From the NCBI RefSeq assembly GCF_034521165.1, contig NZ_JAXHMV010000001.1, forward strand, positions 62,001-126,000: 64,000 nucleotides of DNA. The letters are read 5' to 3'. The number at the start of each line of letters is the position of its first letter. Position 1 is the first letter of the stretch. A program made the position numbers and the translations under genes. This stretch comes from Thiohalophilus sp. (GTDB lineage Bacteria > Pseudomonadota > Gammaproteobacteria > UBA6429 > Thiohalophilaceae). The notes under the pieces were generated by a model. It saw only the letters and a program-made list of their open reading frames with translations. It searched no databases and was not told the origin of the DNA. Below are positions 35,376 through 43,806 of the stretch, in pieces.

Positions 35376-35403
35376 TCAAGTTTCGCCCGAAGCGGGCCGA
35401 TAA
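35376..35403 (+). promoter_or_regulatory. Sigma-28 (FliA) promoter of the first chemoreceptor gene
   Basis: TCAAGTTT, a 12-base spacer, then a perfect GCCGATAA -10 element. The consensus is TAAAGTTT-N11-GCCGATAA; the spacer is one base long and there is one -35 mismatch. Confidence 0.65.
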
Positions 35404-35469
35404 GCTGTCAGCCTGATGTCATGATTGATGCGGCGCGTCTGGCTGCGCCCCCGGTACTGGTGAGGTCCT

Positions 35470-36669
35470 ATGCGAACCCCTATGCGTGCACGCCCCAGCA
35501 TTTTGCGGCGGCTGTTTGTTTCCTTTTTGACCTTCGGGTTAGCGGTGGCGCTGATTTTTCCGTTTTATGCGGAGTTTTTTGTCGAGTGGAAACCGGGCAT
35601 GTATGTCTGGTTTGTCCTGGGCTGCATCCTGGCCGGGACCTCGATCGGTATCGTCAATTATTATCTGGTCCGCTGGATCCTGCTGAGCAAGCTACGTCAG
35701 ATATCGGTTCTGGCCCGATCGGTCAGTGAAAAGGATCTCAGCCATAACTGCACGATCGAAAGTCATGATGTGGTGGGCGAGATTGTCACCAGCATTAACA
35801 CCATGATCGACAATCTGCGCCATATTCTTCAAAACCTGCACAATGAGGCCGAATCCCTCAACGGGGCGGCCAATAATATGTCGGTGGTCATGGACACCAA
35901 TGCGAGCGAGATCCAGACGCAGCGCACCATGGTGGAACAGGTTGCCACCGCGATTAACGAGATGGCGACCAGTGCCCGGCAAGTGGTGGGCCATGCGGGA
36001 GACGCGGCCGGTGCCGCCAGCCAGGCCGATGAGCAGGGCCGTACCGGCCGGGAAGTGGTCGGCGAAGCCAAACAGGCGGTCGATACCCTGGCGCGCAATG
36101 TGGAACAGGCTGACACCACGATCGGTCACCTGGAACAGGAGAGCGATAACATCGGTAACGTTTTGACGGTGATCACCGGGATTGCCGAACAGACCAATCT
36201 GCTGGCGCTCAATGCGGCGATCGAGGCGGCGCGCGCCGGCGAACAGGGCCGGGGTTTTGCCGTGGTCGCCGATGAGGTGCGCACCCTGGCCACGCGCACC
36301 CAGCAGTCCACCGAAGAGATTCGGGGCATGATCGAGCGCCTGCAGGCCGGTACCCGGGACGCGGTGAGCGTCATGTCCAGCAGCGGTGAGCTGGCCCGGC
36401 GCGGCGCGGGATTGAGCGAACAGGCGGCCAGCGCCCTGGCGGAGATTGCCGCCTCGATTGGGCAGATAGCCGAGATGAGCCAGCAGATCTCACATGCCGC
36501 CAAAGACCAGAGTACGGTCATCGAAGAGGTCAACCAGCAAATCGTGCAAATCAACGATGCCAGCGTGCACAGCAGCGAGCGCACCGCCCAGCTGAGCGGC
36601 GTCAGCCAGGAAGTCTCCCGCATGGCCGACAGCCTCCACCAGCTGGTCAGCGACTTCCGCCTGCAATAA
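35470..36669 (+). CDS. Methyl-accepting chemotaxis protein without a large sensor domain
   Basis: 399 residues. Two transmembrane helices (about 15-34 and 45-66) are separated by only about ten residues, so there is essentially no periplasmic ligand domain. HAMP (about 67-120) is followed by the methyl-accepting signalling domain with the conserved hairpin tip IAEQTNLLALNAAIEAARAG and GRGFAVVADEVRTLA. It should couple to CheW/CheA. Sensing may occur in the membrane or through a partner protein. Control by FliA is suggested by the promoter upstream. Confidence 0.9.
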   Translation: MRTPMRARPSILRRLFVSFLTFGLAVALIFPFYAEFFVEWKPGMYVWFVLGCILAGTSIGIVNYYLVRWILLSKLRQISVLARSVSEKDLSHNCTIESHDVVGEIVTSINTMIDNLRHILQNLHNEAESLNGAANNMSVVMDTNASEIQTQRTMVEQVATAINEMATSARQVVGHAGDAAGAASQADEQGRTGREVVGEAKQAVDTLARNVEQADTTIGHLEQESDNIGNVLTVITGIAEQTNLLALNAAIEAARAGEQGRGFAVVADEVRTLATRTQQSTEEIRGMIERLQAGTRDAVSVMSSSGELARRGAGLSEQAASALAEIAASIGQIAEMSQQISHAAKDQSTVIEEVNQQIVQINDASVHSSERTAQLSGVSQEVSRMADSLHQLVSDFRLQ

Positions 36670-36743
36670 ACCAACGGATTCCAAACCACAAAGAACGGTT
36701 TGCGAAAAGCGCAAACTCTAACCCTGCGTTTCGCCTGTTTTTA

Positions 36744-36767
36744 CCTCGTCACTCGTCCCTGAGCAGG
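36744..36767. repeat. CCTCGTCACTCGT dispersed word
   Basis: CCTCGTCACTCGTCCCTGAG then CAGG, inverse orientation to the GACGAGTGACGAGG words at 14224-15314. Sits between the chemoreceptor and the RND operon. Confidence 0.6.
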
Positions 36768-36832
36768 AGGGGTTCCCTGCCGGGCTGATGTTGATATGAT
36801 TACCGCATCGAACTTTCTGCGAGGAGCAGCGC

Positions 36833-37846
36833 ATGCGGTCCGCATTATCCCAATCTGTCCTGATTATAAGTCTGGTTATCGGCGGGCTTCCCGTGGCCGG
36901 TGCGGTGCAACTGGACTTTGCGGCGGCGACATTGCAGAGCCGGCCCCTGGAGCGGGTCCTCGATGGCAAGGTCGAGGCGGTGCATGAGGCGACGGTCTCG
37001 GCCCAGACCTCCGGCCGCGTGGTCGAGATCAATTACGATGTTGATGATTACGTGGAAAAGGATGCGATATTACTGCGCTTCCGCGACAAGGATCAGCGGG
37101 CACGCTATAACGCGGCCAAGGCCAATTACGACGAAGCGCGCGCCGAATTCGAACGGGTCCAGGATATCTACGAGAAAAAACTGGTGGCCAGGTCGGCACT
37201 CGACAAGGCCGAGGCACGCCTGAAGTCGACCCGGGCGGATTTTGAGCTGGCCTCTGAGGAGCTGGAGAATACCCGCGTGCGGGCGCCCTACAGCGGCATC
37301 GTGGTCAAGCGCCATGTGGAGGTCGGTGAGCTGGCCAACGTCGGACAACCGCTGTTTACCGGCATTTCCCTGGAGCTGCTGCGTGTTTCGGTGGATATTC
37401 CGCAGGATATGGTGCGCGTGGTCCGCGAACGTCAGCAGGCACGGGTGATACTCGACACCAATGGCCAGACCAGTGTTCCCGGCGAGACGTTACGCATTTC
37501 ACCGTATGCCAATCCGCAAAGTCACACCTTTAATGTGCGGGTGCGTTTGCCCGAGGGCGAGCATGGCATTTATCCCGGTATGTTTGCGAAAGTCGCTTTT
37601 GTGGTGGATGAGACACAGCGACTGGTGATTCCGGCCGGAGCGATTGTGCATCGCAGCGAAGTGACCGGGGTGTACGTGATCGATGCGCAGGAACAGCTGC
37701 AATTGCGTCAGATTCGAACCGGCGAGCACTTCGCCGACGGCATGGTCGAGGTTCTGGCCGGCCTGGCCGAAGGCGAGCGGGTGGCGCTGGATCCAATCCG
37801 GGCCACGGCGGCCTACAAGGAACAGTGGACGGGTGATGCACAATGA
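36833..37846 (+). CDS. RND efflux periplasmic adaptor (membrane fusion protein)
   Basis: 337 residues. Signal peptide (LSQSVLIISLVIGGLPVAGA), then the adaptor fold: biotinyl-lipoyl half-motifs around VHEATVSAQTSGRVVEINYD and RVRAPYSGIVVKRHVEVGE, a short alpha-hairpin (about 85-140, Lys/Glu/Ala-rich) and beta-barrel. Start behind GAGGAG. The stop overlaps the transporter start in ATGA. It would bridge the inner-membrane pump to an outer-membrane channel not encoded here. Confidence 0.9.
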   Translation: MRSALSQSVLIISLVIGGLPVAGAVQLDFAAATLQSRPLERVLDGKVEAVHEATVSAQTSGRVVEINYDVDDYVEKDAILLRFRDKDQRARYNAAKANYDEARAEFERVQDIYEKKLVARSALDKAEARLKSTRADFELASEELENTRVRAPYSGIVVKRHVEVGELANVGQPLFTGISLELLRVSVDIPQDMVRVVRERQQARVILDTNGQTSVPGETLRISPYANPQSHTFNVRVRLPEGEHGIYPGMFAKVAFVVDETQRLVIPAGAIVHRSEVTGVYVIDAQEQLQLRQIRTGEHFADGMVEVLAGLAEGERVALDPIRATAAYKEQWTGDAQ

Positions 37847-40800
37847 GCGATAAGCTGGGTGTCTCGGGCTCGCTGGCCCGGAAGTTTCTGACCTCGGAAA
37901 TTACCCCGCTGCTGGCGCTGGTCGGCTTTTTGCTCGGGGTATTTGCGGTGATGGTGACACCCCGTGAGGAAGAGCCGCAGATCAATGTCACCTTCGCCAA
38001 TGTCTTTATCGGTTTTCCCGGCGCCTCGGCGAAAGAGGTCGAGGAGCTGGTCAGTACCCCGGCGGAACAGATTCTCTCCGAGCTGGAAGGACTCAAGCAT
38101 GTCTATTCGGTCTCGCGCCCCGGCATGTCGACCATTACCGTGCAGTTCAAAGTGGGCGAGGATCGCACCCAGGCGATCGTGCGCCTGTATAACGCGCTGT
38201 ATTCCAAGCAGGACTGGCTACCGCCGGGCCTCGGTGTGGCCCAGCCGATCATCAAGCCCAAGGGCATCGACGATGTGCCCATCGTCTCCCTGACCCTGTG
38301 GAGCGAGGACGACAGTTACAGCGGTGAGGATCTGGGCAAGGTCGCCCATTCGATCGAATCGGAACTCAAACGCGTCAAGGGCACCCGGGATATTTACACC
38401 ATCGGCGGGCCGGATCAGGTGGTGCATGTGCAATTCGATCCTGCCAGCCTGGCCGCCTATAACCTGGCGGTCTCCGATCTGCGTCGCGCCCTGCAACAGA
38501 GTAACGCCACCCGGCCGTCCGGTTATCTGGTCAATGAGAACCGGGAAATTCCGGTCCAGACCGGGACCTTTCTGAGCAGTGAGGCCGAGGTGAAGGATCT
38601 GATCGTCGGCGTCCATGAGGGCAAACCGGTTTACCTGCGCGATGTGGCGACTGTGCGGCGCGGGCCGGATCAACCCGAACACTATGTGCGTCTGGGTACC
38701 GGCCCGTCGGCAGCGGACAAGGGGATTGGCGCACAAGGCGAGTTTCCGGCCGTGACGCTCGCCATTGCCAAGCAGCCGGGCACCAACGCGGTCGATATTG
38801 CCGAGAATGTGATCGAGCGGGTGGAACAGATCAAGGGTATTTTTATTCCCGACGGGGTCAATGTCACCGTAACCCGTGATTACGGCAAGACCGCCAATGA
38901 CAAGGCCATGACCCTGATCACCAAGCTGGTCTTCGCCACCGCCTCGGTGGTCTTGCTGGTCCTGCTGGCACTGGGTTGGCGCGAGGCGTTGATCGTTGGC
39001 GCGGCGGTCGTGATCACGCTGGCCATAACCCTGTTCGCCTCCTGGGCCTGGGGCTTTACCCTCAACCGTGTTTCGTTGTTCGCGCTGATCTTCTCCATTG
39101 GCATTCTGGTCGACGATGCCATCGTGGTGGTGGAGAACATTCACCGGCATATGCAGATGGGCGGCAAGAAACTGCTGGAAGCGATTCCCGTGGCCGTGGA
39201 TGAAGTGGGCGGGCCGACGATTCTGGCTACTTTTACGGTCATCGCCGCGCTGCTACCCATGGCGTTTGTGACCGGCCTGATGGGGCCCTACATGAGTCCC
39301 ATCCCCATCAATGCCAGTATCGGGATGTTGATCTCGCTGATCATCGCCTTTGTGGTGACACCCTGGATGGCCAACAAGGTACTGGGCCGCCAGCACGCCA
39401 CCTCGCATGAAGCCAGCGAAGATCGGGTCACCGAATATCTGCACGGGCTGTTCAAAAAATATCTCGCGCCGTTTATGAACCGCGAGCAGGGCAAGTCGCG
39501 GCGGCGCAAGCTGTTCTATGTGATCATGGCGCTGATTGTCCTGTCGGTCAGCCTGGTCGGGTTCAAGCTGGTGGTGATGAAAATGCTGCCGTTTGATAAC
39601 AAATCCGAATTCCAGGTGGTCGTGGACATGCCCGAGGGGGTCAGCGTGGAGCGGACCGATCGGGTACTGGGTGAACTGGGTCGTTACCTGGCCGGTGTGC
39701 CCGAGGTGACCGATTACCAGATGTATGCCGGCAATGCCTCGCCGATCAATTTCAATGGGCTGGTGCGCCAGTATTATCTGCGTGAAGGGGCCAATGTCGG
39801 GGACATTCAGGTCAATCTGGTCGACAAGGACAAACGGGATCGCAAAAGCCATACGATCGCCCAGGCCGTGCGCGGCCCCTTGCAGGAGATCGGGCGCCGC
39901 TATGACGCCAACGTCAAGGTGGTCGAAGTGCCGCCCGGTCCGCCGGTGATGTCGCCGCTGGTGGCGGAGGTCTACGGGCTGGATTACGAGGGCCAGATCC
40001 GCGTGGCCAAGCAGGTACGCGAGGTGTTTGAACAGACCCCGGATGTGGTCGACGTGGATGACAGCATCGAGGTCCAGTCGCCCAAATATATCCTGCGGGT
40101 CGATCAACAGAAGGCTGCCCTGCTGGGCATCAGCCAGCAGTCGGTGGTGACCGCGCTGTCGGCGGCGCTCAGCGGCGAGGATGCCAGTTATCTGCATCCG
40201 GGGAATCTCAAGTACCCGCTGCCGATCCGGATGGAATTCAAGGTGGCCGACAAGGCGCGGCTCGACAGTCTGTTGCTGTTGCCGATTCGCAGCCGTGAGG
40301 GCAACCTGGTGCCCCTGTCCGACTTTGTCGAGATCGTGCCGACCCGTCGCGAACATGCCATTTATCACAAGGATCTGCTGCCGGTGGTGTTTGTTAACGG
40401 CGATGCGGCCGGCCAGCTCGACAGTCCCCTGTACGCCATGTTCGATATCTACGGCAGTCTGGACGAACTGGATATCGGTCAGGGGCGGCCGCTCAACCAG
40501 TTTTTGATCAGTCAGCCCGACAATCCCTATCAGTACGGCATCAAGTGGGACGGCGAGTGGCAGGTGACCTACGAGACCTTCCGCGACATGGGCATCGCCT
40601 ATTCGGTCGGCTTGCTGCTGATCTATCTGCTGGTGGTGGGGCAGTTCCGCTCTTATCTGGTGCCGCTGATCATCATGGCGCCGATTCCGCTGACGCTCAT
40701 CGGCGTCATGCCGGGCCACGCCCTGTGGGGCGCCCAGTTCACCGCTACTTCTATGATCGGCATGATCGCCCTGGCGGGGATTATCGTGCGCAACTCGATC

Positions 40801-41064
40801 CTGCTGGTGGATTTCATCAATCAGGAGGTCGCCGCCGGCGTGCCATTCCAGGACGCGGTGTTGCGCTCGGGCGCGGTGCGGGCCAAGCCGATTGCCCTGA
40901 CCGGGGTGGCGGCGATGCTCGGCGCCATGTTTATTCTGGATGACCCCATCTTCAGCGGACTGGCCCTGTCGCTGATCTTCGGGATTCTGGTCTCGACCCT
41001 GCTCACCCTGGTGGTGATTCCGGTGCTGTACTACGCCTTCATGTACAAGCGTATGGAAGCCTAG
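37843..41064 (+). CDS. RND family efflux transporter permease (AcrB-like)
   Basis: 1073 residues with the twelve-helix RND layout and two large periplasmic loops. The proton-relay pair lies in helix 4 (FSIGILVDDAIVVVENIHRH), with the GxxxGP-type region just after. The N-terminus (LTSEITPLLALVGFLLGVFA) diverges from AcrB, and periplasmic segments such as EVPPGPPVMSPLVAEVYG place it in the subgroup often annotated as CusA/AcrB-like without assigned substrate. It pairs with the adaptor encoded upstream; no outer-membrane factor gene is present, so a shared TolC is likely. Confidence 0.92.
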   Translation: MSDKLGVSGSLARKFLTSEITPLLALVGFLLGVFAVMVTPREEEPQINVTFANVFIGFPGASAKEVEELVSTPAEQILSELEGLKHVYSVSRPGMSTITVQFKVGEDRTQAIVRLYNALYSKQDWLPPGLGVAQPIIKPKGIDDVPIVSLTLWSEDDSYSGEDLGKVAHSIESELKRVKGTRDIYTIGGPDQVVHVQFDPASLAAYNLAVSDLRRALQQSNATRPSGYLVNENREIPVQTGTFLSSEAEVKDLIVGVHEGKPVYLRDVATVRRGPDQPEHYVRLGTGPSAADKGIGAQGEFPAVTLAIAKQPGTNAVDIAENVIERVEQIKGIFIPDGVNVTVTRDYGKTANDKAMTLITKLVFATASVVLLVLLALGWREALIVGAAVVITLAITLFASWAWGFTLNRVSLFALIFSIGILVDDAIVVVENIHRHMQMGGKKLLEAIPVAVDEVGGPTILATFTVIAALLPMAFVTGLMGPYMSPIPINASIGMLISLIIAFVVTPWMANKVLGRQHATSHEASEDRVTEYLHGLFKKYLAPFMNREQGKSRRRKLFYVIMALIVLSVSLVGFKLVVMKMLPFDNKSEFQVVVDMPEGVSVERTDRVLGELGRYLAGVPEVTDYQMYAGNASPINFNGLVRQYYLREGANVGDIQVNLVDKDKRDRKSHTIAQAVRGPLQEIGRRYDANVKVVEVPPGPPVMSPLVAEVYGLDYEGQIRVAKQVREVFEQTPDVVDVDDSIEVQSPKYILRVDQQKAALLGISQQSVVTALSAALSGEDASYLHPGNLKYPLPIRMEFKVADKARLDSLLLLPIRSREGNLVPLSDFVEIVPTRREHAIYHKDLLPVVFVNGDAAGQLDSPLYAMFDIYGSLDELDIGQGRPLNQFLISQPDNPYQYGIKWDGEWQVTYETFRDMGIAYSVGLLLIYLLVVGQFRSYLVPLIIMAPIPLTLIGVMPGHALWGAQFTATSMIGMIALAGIIVRNSILLVDFINQEVAAGVPFQDAVLRSGAVRAKPIALTGVAAMLGAMFILDDPIFSGLALSLIFGILVSTLLTLVVIPVLYYAFMYKRMEA

Positions 41065-41108
41065 CCCGAACGAAAAATCCTGAAATTCAGCAGGTTAAAA
41101 CGGTCCCA

Positions 41109-41138
41109 GGCGGCAAAAATGCGTTTTGTTTTGCCGCC
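41109..41138. repeat. Ten-base inverted repeat between RND and LysR genes
   Basis: GGCGGCAAAA / TTTTGCCGCC with a ten-base loop. It could be a terminator for the RND operon (no downstream T-run) or an operator for the LysR gene that starts 84 bases later. Confidence 0.55.
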
Positions 41139-41221
41139 AGACTTGCTACCATTTCGTCCCTTAGTTTTACCGATGCATACATAGATAAAGATTATTATCA
41201 CGGTAGTGCCCGAGAGGACGG

Positions 41222-42124
41222 ATGGCGGACAGACGATTACAGGTATTTCAGACCGTGGCCCGGTTGCTGAGCTTTACCAAGGCGGCCGAAGAATTGCACA
41301 TGACCCAGCCGGCAGTGACCTTCCAGGTGCGCCAGCTGGAAGAGCAGTTCAATACCCGCCTGTTTGATCGCACTCACAACCGCATCAGCCTGACCGATGC
41401 GGGACAGCGCGTGTATGAGTGTGCCAACCGGATCTTCGAGCTGTATGCCGAAATGGACAACGCGGTGCGCGAGCTGACCGGGGATGTCAGCGGGGTACTG
41501 ATCATCGGTGCCAGTTCGACCATTGCCGAATACATGCTGCCCGAGCTGCTGCGCGATTTCAAAAAACAATACCCCGATGTCACCATCCGCCTGCGCGTGG
41601 CCAATACCGACGGTATCGTCAGCATGGTGGAGAACAATGCCATCGACCTGGGCGTGGTCGAGGCGCCGGTCAGCAACAAGAATCTGGTGGTCGAGGAGTG
41701 TCGCACCGACAAGCTGGTGCTGATCGTGCCCCCGGAACACCCCCTGGCGCAGCAGGACGTGGTACCGGTCAAGCAGATCGCCGATTATCCCTTTATCTGC
41801 CGCGAAGAAGGCTCCGGGACCCGCGAGGTGATGCTGGAGAGTATGACCCGGGCCGGGATCCACGCCACCGATCTGAATCTGTCCATGGAGCTCGGCAGTC
41901 TGGAGGCGATCAAGGGCGCGGTGGAGGCCGGCATGGGCGTCTCGGTACTGTCCAGCGCGACGATCGAAAAAGAGCTCAAGCTGGGGACCCTGGTGGCGGT
42001 CAAGCTGGATCCCCCGGTGGAACGGCCCTTTTCCTTCGTCCATCAAAAGCAGAAATTCAAGATTCGGGCGATGGATGAGCTGCTCAGTTTCGCCCGCGCC
42101 TACTGCAAGTCCCACCCACATTGA
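41222..42124 (+). CDS. LysR family transcriptional regulator
   Basis: 300 residues. N-terminal winged helix-turn-helix (SFTKAAEELHMTQPAVTFQV, residues about 17-36) and a periplasmic-binding-like effector domain (about 90-295). The effector-domain segment EEGSGTREVMLESM, with the binding SGT turn, places it among CysL/CbbR-like regulators that respond to small anions or phosphorylated metabolites. No CO2-fixation or cysteine genes are adjacent, so the target is unknown. It might act on the RND operon upstream, but LysR proteins usually control divergent neighbours, and this one is co-directional. Confidence 0.88.
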   Translation: MADRRLQVFQTVARLLSFTKAAEELHMTQPAVTFQVRQLEEQFNTRLFDRTHNRISLTDAGQRVYECANRIFELYAEMDNAVRELTGDVSGVLIIGASSTIAEYMLPELLRDFKKQYPDVTIRLRVANTDGIVSMVENNAIDLGVVEAPVSNKNLVVEECRTDKLVLIVPPEHPLAQQDVVPVKQIADYPFICREEGSGTREVMLESMTRAGIHATDLNLSMELGSLEAIKGAVEAGMGVSVLSSATIEKELKLGTLVAVKLDPPVERPFSFVHQKQKFKIRAMDELLSFARAYCKSHPH

Positions 42125-42163
42125 TTTATCATCGGTCTGTGACTCTCAACACGGGACCGATCA

Positions 42164-42508
42164 GTGAGTAAGCCCGAAAACCAACTACTTGACTGTTTTT
42201 ATCAGTTACCTGACGAGGCGCGGCAAAATCTGCTGGATTTCGCCGAATTTCTGGTGCAGCGCCATGCCGTGAGCTCGCCGGTAACCGATGAGCCCCTGAA
42301 TCTGCCCCGCCCGGACAATGAAACCGTGATCGCGGCCATCAAGCGCCTCTCCCGCACCTACCCGATGCTGAACAAGGACAAGCTGCTGCACGAGACCTCC
42401 GGACTGGTCACCGAACACATGATGCGCGGGCGCGATGCGGTCGAAGTGATCGATGAACTGGAGCGCATTTTCGAGCGCCATTATCAGTCGCTCAACAAAG
42501 AAGAATAA
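42164..42508 (+). CDS. Small conserved protein of unknown function
   Basis: 114 residues, all-helical by composition, starting with GTG at 42164. QLLDCFYQLPDEARQNLLDF then AEFLVQRH resembles the short helix of DUF2281-type antitoxin-like or transcription-associated proteins (LPxxxxxxVLDFxEFL). The C-terminal half (HETSGLVTEHMMRGRDAVEV) is not recognisable. It is five bases from perM and probably co-transcribed. No partner toxin gene is visible. Confidence 0.6.
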   Translation: MSKPENQLLDCFYQLPDEARQNLLDFAEFLVQRHAVSSPVTDEPLNLPRPDNETVIAAIKRLSRTYPMLNKDKLLHETSGLVTEHMMRGRDAVEVIDELERIFERHYQSLNKEE

Positions 42509-42513
42509 GCCGC

Positions 42514-43614
42514 ATGCTGGAACTGCTCAAAAACTGGTACAACCGTTATTTTTCCGATCCCCAGGCGGTGCTGTTGGCATTCATCCTGATCATCGGTTTT
42601 ACCGTGATCCTCACTCTGGGCAACATGCTCGCCCCAGTGCTGGCGGCCGTCGTCATTGCCTATCTGCTGGAAGGCATTGTGTGCAAGCTGGAAGATCACC
42701 GGGTTCCGCGTTTCTGGGCAGTGGTGCTGGTCTTTATCGTGTTTTTGATCTTTTTATTCTTCCTGTTTCTGGGCGTTGCACCGGTCATCACCTCGCAGTT
42801 ACAGGAACTGATCCAGGAATTGCCCCGGTATTTTTATCGTTTGCAACAGAGCCTGCTGGAGCTGCCGGAACACTATGCTTTTATTTCCGAAGAGCAGGTC
42901 AAGGATCTGACCCAGCTGGTTAATCGCGAGATTGCCTCACTGGGGCAAAAGATCGTGACCCTGTCACTGGCATCGATTACCAACCTGGTGGTGTTGATGG
43001 TGTACGCGGTGCTGCTGCCGCTGATGGTGTTCTTCTTTCTCAAGGACAAAAAGCCCATCATTGCCTGGGCTACCAGTTTCCTGCCAAAGGAACGCGCCCT
43101 GGCCAACCAGGTCTGGGCCGAGATGGACCAGCAACTGGGAAACTATGTGCGTGGCAAGTTCTGGGAAATTCTGATCGTCGGTATTACCTCCTATGTAACT
43201 TTCGAATTGCTGGGCCTTAAATATTCCATTCTGCTGTCGGCACTGGTCGGGGTCTCGGTGGTGGTACCTTATATCGGCGCCACGGTGGTGACGATACCGG
43301 TGGCGCTGGTAGCTTACATGCAGTGGGGCGTGGGACCGGACTTTGTCTGGGTCGTTGTCGCCTACGGCATCATCCAGGCGCTGGACGGCAATGTGCTGGT
43401 ACCGCTGCTGTTCTCCGAAGTGGTCAACCTGCATCCCATCGCCATCATCGTCAGCGTGCTGGTGTTCGGCGGATTGTGGGGCTTCTGGGGCATCTTCTTC
43501 GCCATCCCGCTCGCCACCCTGGTCAAGGCCTCCCTCAGCGCCTGGCCCCGCGCCTCCGAACGCATCCACAAGGAGGAAGAACAACGCGAACAACAGGCCC
43601 AGCAAACCCAGTAG
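42514..43614 (+). CDS. perM: AI-2E transporter family / PerM-like permease
   Basis: 366 residues, about eight transmembrane segments: a pair near the N-terminus (VLLAFILIIGFTVILTLG, then AVVLVFIVFLIFLFFLFLG), a long amphipathic stretch in the periplasm or cytoplasm (about 90-145), then five or six helices. Family segments VVPYIGATVVTIPVALVAY and VLVPLLFSEVVNLHPIAIIV are clear. Members are exporters of poorly defined substrates or Na+(Li+)/H+ antiporters; PerM itself has no settled function. C-terminal tail is Gln/Glu-rich. Confidence 0.87.
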   Translation: MLELLKNWYNRYFSDPQAVLLAFILIIGFTVILTLGNMLAPVLAAVVIAYLLEGIVCKLEDHRVPRFWAVVLVFIVFLIFLFFLFLGVAPVITSQLQELIQELPRYFYRLQQSLLELPEHYAFISEEQVKDLTQLVNREIASLGQKIVTLSLASITNLVVLMVYAVLLPLMVFFFLKDKKPIIAWATSFLPKERALANQVWAEMDQQLGNYVRGKFWEILIVGITSYVTFELLGLKYSILLSALVGVSVVVPYIGATVVTIPVALVAYMQWGVGPDFVWVVVAYGIIQALDGNVLVPLLFSEVVNLHPIAIIVSVLVFGGLWGFWGIFFAIPLATLVKASLSAWPRASERIHKEEEQREQQAQQTQ

Positions 43615-43633
43615 TGAGAGAGTTGTGGAAAGT

Positions 43634-43790
43634 AACGCCAAGAACGCAAAGACGCGGAGGACGCAAAGTTATTGGTTTTTGAATTTACCCCGGGGTTATA
43701 TCTGTCGTAACCAGCCGCCAAAACTCTTATATTCTAAAAACTTTATAAAAGACTTCTTTGCGTTCTTGGCGTCTTTGCGTCCTCCGCGTT
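43634..43790. repeat. Periodic inverted repeat, GCAAAG/GCCAAG type
   Basis: Left arm AACGCCAAGAACGCAAAGAC then GCGGAGGACGCAAAG (43634-43668); right arm CTTCTTTGCGTTCTTGGCGT then CTTTGCGTCCTCCGCGTT (43753-43790). Mixes CCAAG, GCAAAG and GGAGG units. Fills the convergent spacer between perM and phoH. Confidence 0.86.
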
Positions 43791-43806
43791 TTTTCCAGCA
43801 GTATAT

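Noticed and set aside
36700..36720. TTTGCG-AAAAG-CGCAAA stem as terminator of the first chemoreceptor gene
   Set aside because: Stem is only six pairs and no T-run follows.
42164..42508. Antitoxin of a toxin-antitoxin pair
   Set aside because: Resemblance is limited to one short helix, and the next gene is a PerM-type permease, not a toxin.
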